A stretch of DNA of 59,945 nucleotides from Labrenzia sp. DG1229 (GTDB taxonomy: Bacteria > Pseudomonadota > Alphaproteobacteria > Rhizobiales > Stappiaceae), in the NCBI RefSeq assembly GCF_000521215.1, contig NZ_KI928932.1:271316-331260 (forward strand). The letters are read 5' to 3'. Each line of letters starts with the position of its first letter. Position 1 is the stretch's first letter. Both the position numbers and the translations under genes were made by a program. Under the pieces are notes generated by a model, which did not search any database, was not told the origin of the DNA, and was given only the letters and a program-made list of their open reading frames with translations. Shown here piece by piece: positions 45,279-53,876 of this stretch.

Positions 45279-46667
45279 TTAATGCTCCACCCGGAAGTGG
45301 AAGGATTTCGGCCGTGTCAGGTTGTGGAATCCGATTTCGGAAAGCGCGGCGCCCTTACCGGTATCCTTGACGCCGGTCCACACCAGCGCCGGGTCGAGAT
45401 AATCGCAGCGGTTCATGAAGACGGTTCCGGTCTCGATCCTGTCGCCAATCTCGGCGGCAGCCTCGACATCTTCGGACCAGATGGAAGCGGTCAGGCCGTA
45501 GGGGCTGTCATTCATGAACTGCAGCGCTTCCTCGTCATCCTTGACTTTCATGATGCCGACCACCGGACCGAAGCTCTCTTCGCGCATCACCGACATCTGG
45601 TGATTCACGTCGGTCAGGACCTGGGGCGCCAGATAGGGTGTGCCATCCTTGTTTTCGGAATAGGCGGACGCGTCGATATGTGCCTTGGCACCTTTGCGCA
45701 GGGCCTCGTCGGTCTGTTCACGCACCCAGGCGGCAAAACGGGCCTGTGCCATCGGTCCCAGCGTTGTCGCTTCATCCAGCGGATTGCCGAGCTGATACTG
45801 CTTTGTCAGATCGACAAACCCATCGACGAACCTGTCGAACTGGCTTTCATGCACATAGACGCGTTCGATACCGCAGCAGCACTGACCGGCGTTGTAGAAT
45901 GCGCCGTCGACCAGATTGCCGATGGCATAGTCGAGATCGGCATCGGCACGGACATAGGCCGGGTCCTTGCCGCCAAGCTCAAGACCAACGGTCGCAAACG
46001 TACCGGCAAGCGCCTTTTCGATCGCACGGCCGCCGCCGACGGAACCGGTGAAATTGACATGATCGATCATGCCTGAACCGAGCAGTTTCTCGGTCCCGCC
46101 ATGGGTCAGGACGATGTTCTGGAAAACGTCTTTCGGCAATCCGGCGATCTCGAATGCCTTTGCCAGGCGTTCTCCGACCAGAAGCGTCTGCGCGGCGTGT
46201 TTCAGCACGACGACATTGCCGGCCATCAGCGCGGGCATGATCGTGTTTACAGCCGTCATGAACGGATAGTTCCACGGCGCAATCACCATGACGATACCGA
46301 GTGGCACACGCCGGAGGTAACGTTTGAAGCCCGGCTTGTCGGTACGCTCGATATCAGCCAGCGCCTGTTCGGCGATCGACGCACAATATTCCGTGCGCTC
46401 GATTGTGCCGCCCAGTTCGCCGCCATAGCGGATCGGTCGGCCCATCTGCCAGGCCAATTCCGGCACGACATCGTCGTTCATTGCCTTCAGGGCTTCCAGC
46501 GCCTTCTCGCAATAGGCGACACGCTCGGCAATCGGCGTTGCTGCCCAACCGGCCTTTGCCCGTCTTGCAGCCGACACGACCCTTTCGACGGCAGCTTCTT
46601 CCAGGGCGGGACGTTCGGCATAAACCGAGCCGTCAACGGGTGAGATCAGCTTGATCACATCAGACAT
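45279..46667 (-). CDS. NAD(P)-dependent aldehyde dehydrogenase
   Basis: 462 residues from ATG 46667, with GAGAGG just upstream. Features: APWNYPFMTAVNTIMPALMAGN (catalytic Asn), FTGSVGGGRAIEKA, LELGGKDPAYV (Glu), and the catalytic Cys in NAGQCCCGIERVYV. It oxidises an aldehyde to an acid. It lies between the glutamine-synthetase-like gene and the alcohol dehydrogenase, consistent with oxidation of an amino aldehyde or gamma-glutamyl amino aldehyde. Confidence 0.93.
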   Translation of the reverse strand: MSDVIKLISPVDGSVYAERPALEEAAVERVVSAARRAKAGWAATPIAERVAYCEKALEALKAMNDDVVPELAWQMGRPIRYGGELGGTIERTEYCASIAEQALADIERTDKPGFKRYLRRVPLGIVMVIAPWNYPFMTAVNTIMPALMAGNVVVLKHAAQTLLVGERLAKAFEIAGLPKDVFQNIVLTHGGTEKLLGSGMIDHVNFTGSVGGGRAIEKALAGTFATVGLELGGKDPAYVRADADLDYAIGNLVDGAFYNAGQCCCGIERVYVHESQFDRFVDGFVDLTKQYQLGNPLDEATTLGPMAQARFAAWVREQTDEALRKGAKAHIDASAYSENKDGTPYLAPQVLTDVNHQMSVMREESFGPVVGIMKVKDDEEALQFMNDSPYGLTASIWSEDVEAAAEIGDRIETGTVFMNRCDYLDPALVWTGVKDTGKGAALSEIGFHNLTRPKSFHFRVEH

Positions 46668-46789
46668 TTGAAACCTCTCATTCCGCATCTTCGTGCGCGG
46701 TCTGTTGAAAGTGGTAGCTCTCGCGTATTTCGTTGTTCCCGCTCAACACCAACTCAGAATGAGGGTGTGGACGGTATGCTCGTTCTTCA

Positions 46790-48157
46790 TCACGCTCGTT
46801 CGAATCCGCGGGCGATTTCATAATCGGTGACAGCCCGATCGAATTCCTCGATCTCCCACTCGGCAGCCCGTGCATAGTGTTCGATAACTTCATCGGAAAA
46901 TGCCTCGCGCAGGAATTTCGACTTGCGCAGCGTTTCGCGCGCATCGCGCAGCGTATGCGGGATTTCCCTGGCCTTCCGGGCCTCGTACACATCGCCGGTC
47001 GCCGGCGGATCGAGCGGCAGCTTTTCCTCAAGTCCCCTGATGCCTGCGGCAATCAACGCGGCCAGCGCGAGATAGGGATTGAGGTCCGAGCCACCGATGC
47101 GGCATTCGACACGCAACGCCTTTGTGCCTTCTCCGCAGAGACGGAATCCGGCCGTGCGGTTGTCGACGGACCAGACTGTCTTGGTCGGCGCAAACGTTCC
47201 TTTTTGGAAACGCTTGTAGCTGTTGATGTAGGGCGCCAGGAAATACGTGTACTCCGGCGCGTATTTGATCATTCCGGCAAGGTAGTGTCGCATCGTGTCC
47301 GACATGCCGAGTTCGGCCTTGGCATCGCAGAAAACGTTGTTGCCTTTCTTGTCGAACAAGGAGTGGTGAACATGCGAGGAAGAACCCACCTTGTCGCTGC
47401 GCCACTTGGCCAGGAAGGAAACGGAACGCCCCTTTGCCCAGGCAATCTCCTTGACCGCATGCTTGGCAATTGTGTGGTACTCGGCCGTTTCAAGCGCGGG
47501 AGCGTATTTGATGTTCAGCTCCTCCTGCCCCGTTTCAGCTTCACCCTTGGTATTTTCGACCGGAATTCCTGCACCATAGAGGCAATTGCGAACCGGACGC
47601 AGAACGTCCTCTTCCTTGGTGGTCTGCAGGATATGGTAATCTTCGTTATATCCGGAGATCGGTTCCAGATTGCGGAAGCCTTCCTTGCGAATCTCGTCGA
47701 AACTCTTTTCGAACAGGAAAAATTCCAGTTCGGTCGCCATGATCGGCGACAGCCCCATTTCGGAAAGCCGGGCGACTTGAGCCTTCAGCATTGCGCGCGG
47801 CGAGTGCGGCACGTCCTTGTGCGTGTGGTGATCCTGGACATCGCACATCACCATGGCCGTTGCTTCCAGCCAGGGTACCTTCCGAAGGCTCGACAGGTCC
47901 GGTTTCATCACATAGTCGCCGTAACCGCCTGACCAGCTGGTCGCCGCATAACCTTCGACCGTGTACATTTCCAGGTCTGTCGCCAGAAGGTAGTTGCAGC
48001 AATGCGTTTCGTCATAGGCGGTATCGACGAAGTGCTGGGCGTGAAAACGCTTGCCCATCAGCCGTCCCTGCATGTCGACGATGCACGCGAGCACCGTATC
48101 GATCTCACCGGACGAGACGAGAGTTTTAAGTGCATCGAATGTCAGGTTGCCAGGCAT
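46790..48157 (-). CDS. Glutamine synthetase family ligase (gamma-glutamyl-amine synthetase-like)
   Basis: 455 residues from ATG 48157; an alternative start at 48178 lacks a good site. Metal and ATP-site signatures are ATELEFFLF, EAETGQEELNIKY and SSSHVHHSLFD, with a late NRTAGFRLCGEGTKALRVECRIGGSDLNPYLALAAL. The departures from the canonical GlnA motifs point to the PuuA/GlnT group that glutamylates amines. Its neighbours (dehydrogenases and an amidohydrolase) suit a gamma-glutamylated intermediate route. Confidence 0.88.
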   Translation of the reverse strand: MPGNLTFDALKTLVSSGEIDTVLACIVDMQGRLMGKRFHAQHFVDTAYDETHCCNYLLATDLEMYTVEGYAATSWSGGYGDYVMKPDLSSLRKVPWLEATAMVMCDVQDHHTHKDVPHSPRAMLKAQVARLSEMGLSPIMATELEFFLFEKSFDEIRKEGFRNLEPISGYNEDYHILQTTKEEDVLRPVRNCLYGAGIPVENTKGEAETGQEELNIKYAPALETAEYHTIAKHAVKEIAWAKGRSVSFLAKWRSDKVGSSSHVHHSLFDKKGNNVFCDAKAELGMSDTMRHYLAGMIKYAPEYTYFLAPYINSYKRFQKGTFAPTKTVWSVDNRTAGFRLCGEGTKALRVECRIGGSDLNPYLALAALIAAGIRGLEEKLPLDPPATGDVYEARKAREIPHTLRDARETLRKSKFLREAFSDEVIEHYARAAEWEIEEFDRAVTDYEIARGFERA

Positions 48158-48206
48158 ATGTGTCTTCCGCTGGTTCATGGGCTTGATTTATCGGCAATTG
48201 ATCGGT

Positions 48207-48236
48207 GAGCTCCGGAGAAACAAGTCTCCGGAGCTC
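48207..48236. terminator. 12-bp hairpin between TRAP receptor and ligase genes
   Basis: GAGCTCCGGAGA at 48207-48218 pairs with TCTCCGGAGCTC at 48225-48236 around a 6-nt loop. It follows the TRAP receptor stop by 14 nt on the minus strand, in the same place as the hairpin after the receptor at 2909. Likely a partial terminator or mRNA-stability structure. Confidence 0.65.
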
Positions 48237-48249
48237 TTCAGTGCTTGTC

Positions 48250-49299
48250 TCAACCGAAATTGTAGGGAGGTCCTGCCTGGTTGATGACGTCGTTGTACTC
48301 CTGGAAGATCGATATGATCTTTGCCTGAAGTTCGCCTTCTGCAGCGATCTCTTTCCAGAAATCCTTCGCGGCGTCTTCGACCTGCGCCCATTCAGCAGCC
48401 GGAACGGTGCGGAGTTGCAGCTTGTCGCCGTTCGCGCGAAGGCGCGCCTCTCCGCCCCAGTACCACTGGTTCCGGTAGGTATGACCAGCCTCGGTGGCTG
48501 CCAGCACGAGTTCCTTGAGATGCGGCGGCAGATCGGCCCAACGTTTCTGGTTGACGAACCACGAACCGATCCAGGCGCCGGAAATGTTGTTGGTCAGGAA
48601 GTAGTCCGTCACGTCAGCCCAACCGACTGTGTAATCTTCCGTGATGCCCGACCAGGCCATGCCGTCGAGTTCACCGGTCTGCACGGCGACTTCGGCATCT
48701 TCATACGGTATCGACACGGGCACGACGCCGAATTTCGAAAGGAAGCGGCCGGCTGTCGGGAACGTGTAGAGCTTCAGGCCTTCAAGATCTGCAACCGACT
48801 TGATTTCCTTCTTGGTGTTGAAGTTGCAGGGGTCCTGACCCGCTGCGGAAATCCACGCGACACCGACCTTCTCGTATTCCGACCGCCAGATGTCGGCAAG
48901 GCCGTACTGGTTGAACAGAACCGGCACGTCGAGGATGTGCTTGGTTGCAAACGGGAAGTAGCCGCCGAACTGGCGCAATGGTGTCGGAGAGGCCATTGAG
49001 TCGTCGTCGGAGTGCACCGCATCGATTGTGCCGCGTTGCAGCGCCTGGAACAGCTCGCCTGTCGGTACGATCTGGTCAGCGTAGAACAGCTCGATCTGCA
49101 ACTCGCCGTTCGAGGCATTGTTGACGTAGTCCACCATCGGCTTCGTCACGTGCTCGCCCAATGCGCCACCGGCATAGGTCTGCAAACGCCACTTGATGGG
49201 TTCCTGGGCAAGCACTGCAGGTGCGGCCAACGTCGTTGCACCGGCGGCAGCGGCAGTCCCTAATCCTGCATTTTTAAGAAAATTACGTCTATTGGTCAT
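48250..49299 (-). CDS. TRAP transporter substrate-binding protein (DctP family)
   Basis: 349 residues with a Tat-like signal (TNRRNFLKNAG, then Ala-rich, to APAVLAQ). The mature protein has IKWRLQTYAGGALGEHVTKPMVDYVN and the TRAP recognition region WFVNQKRWADLPPHLKELV. It belongs to the same broad receptor family as the one at 1812 but is clearly a different protein. It should bind the substrate of the downstream catabolic genes, probably an amine, amino alcohol or amide. Confidence 0.92.
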   Translation of the reverse strand: MTNRRNFLKNAGLGTAAAAGATTLAAPAVLAQEPIKWRLQTYAGGALGEHVTKPMVDYVNNASNGELQIELFYADQIVPTGELFQALQRGTIDAVHSDDDSMASPTPLRQFGGYFPFATKHILDVPVLFNQYGLADIWRSEYEKVGVAWISAAGQDPCNFNTKKEIKSVADLEGLKLYTFPTAGRFLSKFGVVPVSIPYEDAEVAVQTGELDGMAWSGITEDYTVGWADVTDYFLTNNISGAWIGSWFVNQKRWADLPPHLKELVLAATEAGHTYRNQWYWGGEARLRANGDKLQLRTVPAAEWAQVEDAAKDFWKEIAAEGELQAKIISIFQEYNDVINQAGPPYNFG

Positions 49300-49422
49300 C
49301 TTAAGTTCCCCTAATTTCAGTTTACGGTCCGTGCGGTCAGACCGTTTCCCGGTCCTCGTTTTCTACCGCTGCTCATAGTCCGTTTCCTCCAGACCTTATT
49401 GTTTTTGTCTCGCTTGTCGCCG

Positions 49423-50763
49423 CTACTTTCCATAGATCAGGTTGGGTAGCCAAAGCGCGATTTGCGGGAATACCATTACGATCACGAGCGCCAGGATCAT
49501 CACCAGCACAAATGGCGTGATCGATCCGTAGATGTCACGCATCGTGATGCTCTTGGGCGCCATCGCCCGCATCAGGAAAAGATTGTAGCCGAACGGTGGC
49601 GTCATGTAGGCGATCTGCGTAGTGATTGTATAAAGCACGCCATACCAGATCAGAATGTCGCCACGCGGCATGCCCAGGTCCAGCGAGCCGACCAGGGGCA
49701 CATAGAGCGGCGCAACAATCACCAGCATCGCCGTGTCGTCCAGGAATGTTCCCATGACCAGAAAGGACAGCTGCATCAGGATCAGGATCATCCACGGCGA
49801 CAGGCCAAGCTGCTCGGTAAACAGGCTCTCGATCGCCTTCACGGCACCGAGACCGTCGAACACTGCGCCGAAGCCGAGGGCGGCCAGGATGATCCACATG
49901 AACATGCAGGAGATACCGAGTGTGTTTCTGAGGCACAGGATCAGGATATCCCATGTCATCCGCCGCCGGAGAACCGAAGCGATCAGCGCCGTGAGGGCGC
50001 CGACGGCCGAGGCTTCAACCAGGCTGGTTTTGCCCATGACAAAGGGCACCATCATCATCGCGAAGATGATGAGTGGCAAAAGACCGGCCAGCAACAATCG
50101 GAATTTTTCGCCTCGTGAAACATCCCGTTCATTTACGGCAAGTGCCGGCCCCAGCTCAGGCTGAATGCGACACCGGACTGCAATGTAAATGATGAACAGT
50201 GCGGCCATCATCAGTCCTGGAACCGCGCCTGCAAGCCAGAGCTGGCCAACCGGTGCCCGGGCAATCATCGCATAAAGAACAAGCACCACCGACGGTGGCA
50301 CAAGGATTCCCAACGACGATCCTGCCTGGATGACCCCCGTGACCATGCGTTTGTCGTAATTTCGCTTCAGCAACTCCGGCAACGCGATTGTTGCACCAAT
50401 CGCCATTCCCGCCACCGAAAGGCCGTTCATTGCCGAGATCAGCACCATCAGAAGGATCGTGCCGATGGCGAGACCACCATTGATAGGTCCCATCCAGACA
50501 TGGAACATCTTGTAAAGATCGTCGGCGATCTTGGTTTCCGACAGTACGTAGCCCATGAAGATGAACATCGGCAGCGTCAGCAGCGGATACCATTTCATCA
50601 GTTTCATTGCGGCGGAAAAAGGAATGTCCCCACCGCCGGTGCCCCAGAGCAGAATCGCAGCGATGGACGCAATACCACCTATGGCACCGAAGACCCGCTG
50701 CCCCGTCAACAGCATCAGCATCATGGACGAGAACATGAGAAGAGCGATCATCTCATATGACAT
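49423..50763 (-). CDS. TRAP transporter large permease (DctM family)
   Basis: 446 residues, many hydrophobic segments, with ALLMFSSMMLMLLTGQRVFGAIG at the start, SSLGILVPPSVVLVLYAMIA and the C-terminal TQIAYMTPPFGYNLFLMRA signature. It carries the substrate across the membrane coupled to Na+. The ATG shares one base with the small-permease stop. It precedes the receptor gene on the minus strand. Confidence 0.93.
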   Translation of the reverse strand: MSYEMIALLMFSSMMLMLLTGQRVFGAIGGIASIAAILLWGTGGGDIPFSAAMKLMKWYPLLTLPMFIFMGYVLSETKIADDLYKMFHVWMGPINGGLAIGTILLMVLISAMNGLSVAGMAIGATIALPELLKRNYDKRMVTGVIQAGSSLGILVPPSVVLVLYAMIARAPVGQLWLAGAVPGLMMAALFIIYIAVRCRIQPELGPALAVNERDVSRGEKFRLLLAGLLPLIIFAMMMVPFVMGKTSLVEASAVGALTALIASVLRRRMTWDILILCLRNTLGISCMFMWIILAALGFGAVFDGLGAVKAIESLFTEQLGLSPWMILILMQLSFLVMGTFLDDTAMLVIVAPLYVPLVGSLDLGMPRGDILIWYGVLYTITTQIAYMTPPFGYNLFLMRAMAPKSITMRDIYGSITPFVLVMILALVIVMVFPQIALWLPNLIYGK

Positions 50764-51359
50764 CAGATCGTCTCTCCCTTGATCCGGGCGATATCTTTGA
50801 GGAATTCAGCAAAAACCTGAAGAAGCATCAGGAAAAATCCGATTATCATGATCAGTTTGACCGGCCAGACATAGGGACGCCACGCAGTCGGACTGCGTTC
50901 TACAAAACCCATTACTTCATTTGCAGCATCCGGACCGCCTGTGACAAAGGCAACGACCAGGTCGCGGTAAAACGAGAAGGGCTCCTGGGTAAAATGCCCC
51001 AGGGAATAGGCAAATGAATTCAGCGCCCCATAGAGAAGAACACCGAGATAGAAGAGCAACAGCAATACCGTGAAGGCATCGAACCACGCCTTTTTCTTCA
51101 AACTCCAGTCGGCATAGAAAAGATCCATGCGCACATTCGATCCGAGTTGTATCGAGTACGGCCCGCCGAGAACGTAATAAGCCACCATTGCAAATTGAGC
51201 GACTTCCAGTGTCCAGAGTGACGGGCTGAAGAATGTCTTGGAAACGGACGACCAGAGCAGAATGCCCGCCATGACAAACAGACCCCACATCACGACCTTG
51301 CCGAGACGGCGGTTGAAGCTGTCCACAACACGGACGTAGGCGCGCGCAACTTTAAGCAT
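50763..51359 (-). CDS. TRAP transporter small permease (DctQ family)
   Basis: 198 residues, four hydrophobic segments (VVMWGLFVMAGILLWSSVS, LEVAQFAMVAYYVLGGPYSIQLGSNVRMDLFYADWS, FTVLLLLFYLGVLLYGALN, LIMIIGFFLMLLQVFAEF). Standard DctQ form, connecting receptor and large permease. It overlaps the amidohydrolase gene by 8 nt at its 5' end, so the operon order is hydrolase, Q, M, P. Confidence 0.9.
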   Translation of the reverse strand: MLKVARAYVRVVDSFNRRLGKVVMWGLFVMAGILLWSSVSKTFFSPSLWTLEVAQFAMVAYYVLGGPYSIQLGSNVRMDLFYADWSLKKKAWFDAFTVLLLLFYLGVLLYGALNSFAYSLGHFTQEPFSFYRDLVVAFVTGGPDAANEVMGFVERSPTAWRPYVWPVKLIMIIGFFLMLLQVFAEFLKDIARIKGETI

Positions 51360-52161
51360 CAGCGCCTCCCGCTGCAGTCATGCGGCTGTTTCGTGTGCAT
51401 GCGCCTGCAGCCTTTTCCAGAAGCGGGGCGAGCAGACCTGCCCAATGAGCTTCTTGTTCCGGTGTCTTTATCTCGTCATTTCGGATTTCGATCATCAGGC
51501 AAGGAAGTTGCCGGTCCTCACCGTGCCGCCGGATTGTGTAATAGACGCCGTCCGAAGGCGCATACGGTTCATTGTCACCGACCGAATACTCGCCCAGGCT
51601 GTTGAGATCAGCAATCACAGGATCGGCAAGGCTGCGATCCCTGTCCGAAATCAGGCCGATTTCCCAGGGGCGGCTTCGGCCCTTGTAAACCGGGGTGAAG
51701 GAATGGATCGACACCACCGCAGTCGGCAGGCCGCGTTCCATCCGCTTTTCGATGACGCCGTCGATCGAAGTGTGAAACGGTCGGTGCACCAGGTCCAGGC
51801 GGAAAGATTTCTCATCATCCGACATGTTGCGGTTGCCTTCAATCACGATCGTCTCGCTCAGGCTCGGGATCAGGTCGGCGCGATCTTCCTCGCGATTGCA
51901 GTCGATGATCAAGCGCGAGATCGTTGTGCGAATGAGCGGAGAGTCGAGCTGTTCGGAAAGGGCTCTGGCAACACCGAGCGCTCCCGGATCCCAGGAGATA
52001 TGTGCTGATTTTTCAGCTTCGGTGACACCCAGACTATGATCGTAGGGTGGCGGAAAATAATTGGACGCGTGATCGCAGACAAAGACAAATGCTCCTGCCC
52101 CGTCAGCGTTCTCGATCGCTACAGCCCTGGCTGTTTCGCCATTTGGAGGGCTTGCTCCCAT
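51352..52161 (-). CDS. N-formylglutamate amidohydrolase family protein
   Basis: 269 residues from ATG 52161, with AAGGGGA upstream; the frame is open to 52188. CDHASNYFPPPY near residue 30, ISRLIIDCNREEDRADLIP and SIHSFTPVYKGRSRPWEIGL are the zinc-enzyme signatures of the family. HutG-type members cut N-formylglutamate in histidine breakdown. In this operon a different gamma-glutamyl or N-acyl amide is at least as likely. First gene of the RpiR-facing operon. Confidence 0.87.
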   Translation of the reverse strand: MGASPPNGETARAVAIENADGAGAFVFVCDHASNYFPPPYDHSLGVTEAEKSAHISWDPGALGVARALSEQLDSPLIRTTISRLIIDCNREEDRADLIPSLSETIVIEGNRNMSDDEKSFRLDLVHRPFHTSIDGVIEKRMERGLPTAVVSIHSFTPVYKGRSRPWEIGLISDRDRSLADPVIADLNSLGEYSVGDNEPYAPSDGVYYTIRRHGEDRQLPCLMIEIRNDEIKTPEQEAHWAGLLAPLLEKAAGACTRNSRMTAAGGADA

Positions 52162-52195
52162 TCCCCGTTCCCCTTGAAAACCCTGCATGTCAGTT

Positions 52196-52250
52196 TGTAA
52201 TGTTTGTTACAGGATTGCCGCTGAAGTCAATATCTGTAATATTTGATACG
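52196..52250. promoter_or_regulatory. Paired operators between the hydrolase operon and rpiR-type regulator
   Basis: TGTAATGTTTGTTACA at 52196-52211 is a dyad (TGTAA/TTACA) and TGTAATATTTGATACG at 52235-52250 is a close match 39 bp on. Their place between divergent genes suits an RpiR-type regulator controlling both sides. Which protein binds is inferred. Confidence 0.7.
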
Positions 52251-52270
52251 CAGATTGACGCCGCTGTCAA

Positions 52271-53179
52271 ATGAAAATGCGCCGTCAGGGACACAAGCAG
52301 GCAAGACTCATGGAACGCCCACTTCTGGAAGACATTCGCGACCGCCTGGACGAATTCACCGCCACGGAAAAAAAGGCCGCGCACGCGCTCATGGCAAACT
52401 ATCCTGTTCAGGGGCTGGGCACTGTTGCGCAATTCGCGGAAGCTGCAGGTGTCAGTTCACCTACGATCCTTCGTTTCATCGGTCGGCTGGGATTTCCGGG
52501 TTTCGCAGAGTTTCAGAAAAAACTCCGCAGCGAATTGGAAAGTCAGCTGAATTCACCACTTGCCCGCAGCGCGACACTTGAAGATGAACAAGGCGGTGAT
52601 CCGCATGTCGGACAGTTGCTGGAAAATGTGCGCGAAACCTTTGCCCACCTGCCACGGGGCGAACTGGAAGGCCTCATCAGGCTGCTGGCGGACGAAAAGA
52701 AGACTTTGCACCTGATCGGTGGCCGGTTTACCGACGGACTTGCCCGCTACATGGCAGCTCATCTGCGGATTGTTCGTTCAGGTGTCAATCACGTCGCCGG
52801 GCAGCAGGGAAACTGGCTTGACCAGCTTCTGGGCATGGGTCCCAAGGACGTGGTTCTGATTTTCGATATTCGGCGCTACCAGACAGAGATCGTCCAGTTT
52901 GCGGAAGCAGCGGCAAAGCAGGGCGCAACCGTAACCCTTGTCACCGACAGCTGGATGTCGCCTGTGGGCCGCATTGCGAGTTTTGTTCTGCCGGCGCGGG
53001 TCGCGGTTCCTTCACCCTGGGATTCATCGCTTGCACTCATGGCTATCGCAGAAGTGCTCATTGCCGGCGTCACGCGCGAAAACCAGCAGCGGGCGCAAGA
53101 ACGTATGCAGTCCCTGGAGATTCTTCGAAACGAGATCGATCCGACGACCGAAAGCCGGACAACGGGTCCCGACGTCTGA
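52271..53179 (+). CDS. MurR/RpiR family transcriptional regulator
   Basis: 302 residues from ATG 52271; an ATG at 52310 (MERPLLEDIRDRL) may be the real start and would leave a longer leader. The N-terminal helix-turn-helix (LGTVAQFAEAAGVSSPTILRFIGRLGFPGFAEFQKKL) is typical RpiR. The C-terminal SIS domain (KTLHLIGGRFTDGLARYMAAHLR) binds a small phosphorylated or related ligand. It is divergent from the hydrolase-TRAP-ligase operon and probably regulates it through the two nearby dyads. Confidence 0.92.
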   Translation: MKMRRQGHKQARLMERPLLEDIRDRLDEFTATEKKAAHALMANYPVQGLGTVAQFAEAAGVSSPTILRFIGRLGFPGFAEFQKKLRSELESQLNSPLARSATLEDEQGGDPHVGQLLENVRETFAHLPRGELEGLIRLLADEKKTLHLIGGRFTDGLARYMAAHLRIVRSGVNHVAGQQGNWLDQLLGMGPKDVVLIFDIRRYQTEIVQFAEAAAKQGATVTLVTDSWMSPVGRIASFVLPARVAVPSPWDSSLALMAIAEVLIAGVTRENQQRAQERMQSLEILRNEIDPTTESRTTGPDV

Positions 53180-53477
53180 ATGATTCAGGTGCCGCAAGCC
53201 TACTGTCCACCTTCCGCACTGAAGGTCTTCCCTACAGCTGCAGAAAGGTATTCTTTGGCTGCACTGTGAAGACTCATCTATGATGTTGGCGACGCGCTTG
53301 TCCGCAAACGGCCAGACAGAAATTCCACCGGATGGTCGAACCTCCTTTGTGAATCGACAAGCATGACTTGGCTGGGAGTAAAGTCCAATCACTCAAGCGA
53401 CGCCTCCGAATCACTCGGTCTTCAGGCCTCACATCCGCTCCACTCCACGGGCACTGATCCTGAGCGGGCAAAATTTA

Positions 53478-53876
53478 TTGGTGCAGGAAAAACGTCATCC
53501 CCTGAAAGGGCATCATTACACTCTGCCGGGAGGAAAACAGGAACCCGGTGAGGACCTCGTTCAAAGCTTGAAACGTGAGTGCCTGGAGGAAATCGGAACT
53601 GAAATCTTGGTTGGAAAACTGCTGCATGTCGCTGAAATATATCGCGTAAAAACTGATAGCAGAGAGCGACAACACCAACTTGACTTCGTCTTCGAGTGCC
53701 AGGTCCCGGAGGACTACAAACCGGTCCTCGGACCATCACCCGACCCCCACCAGGTCGCAACGTGCTGGATCACACGAGAAAACGCTCAACAGCTGCGTCC
53801 GGCTTATGTCACAAAACTGTTTTCAATTGACTGTAGGCGGGACCTCGAAGTCTATCTCGGATCCTTTAATGACTAA
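53478..53876 (+). CDS. Nudix hydrolase opening the GAK-type cluster
   Basis: 132 residues from TTG 53478 (GTG 53481 also possible). The Nudix box is complete: GGKQEPGEDLVQSLKRECLEEIGTEI. It hydrolyses a nucleoside-diphosphate-linked compound. In-frame sequence upstream to 53382 still reads as Nudix-like (STPRALILSGQNLLVQEK) without an ATG, GTG or TTG, so the true start is unusual or a small indel has hidden it. Its stop overlaps the next gene by 8 nt, so it is part of the operon. Confidence 0.82.
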   Translation: MVQEKRHPLKGHHYTLPGGKQEPGEDLVQSLKRECLEEIGTEILVGKLLHVAEIYRVKTDSRERQHQLDFVFECQVPEDYKPVLGPSPDPHQVATCWITRENAQQLRPAYVTKLFSIDCRRDLEVYLGSFND

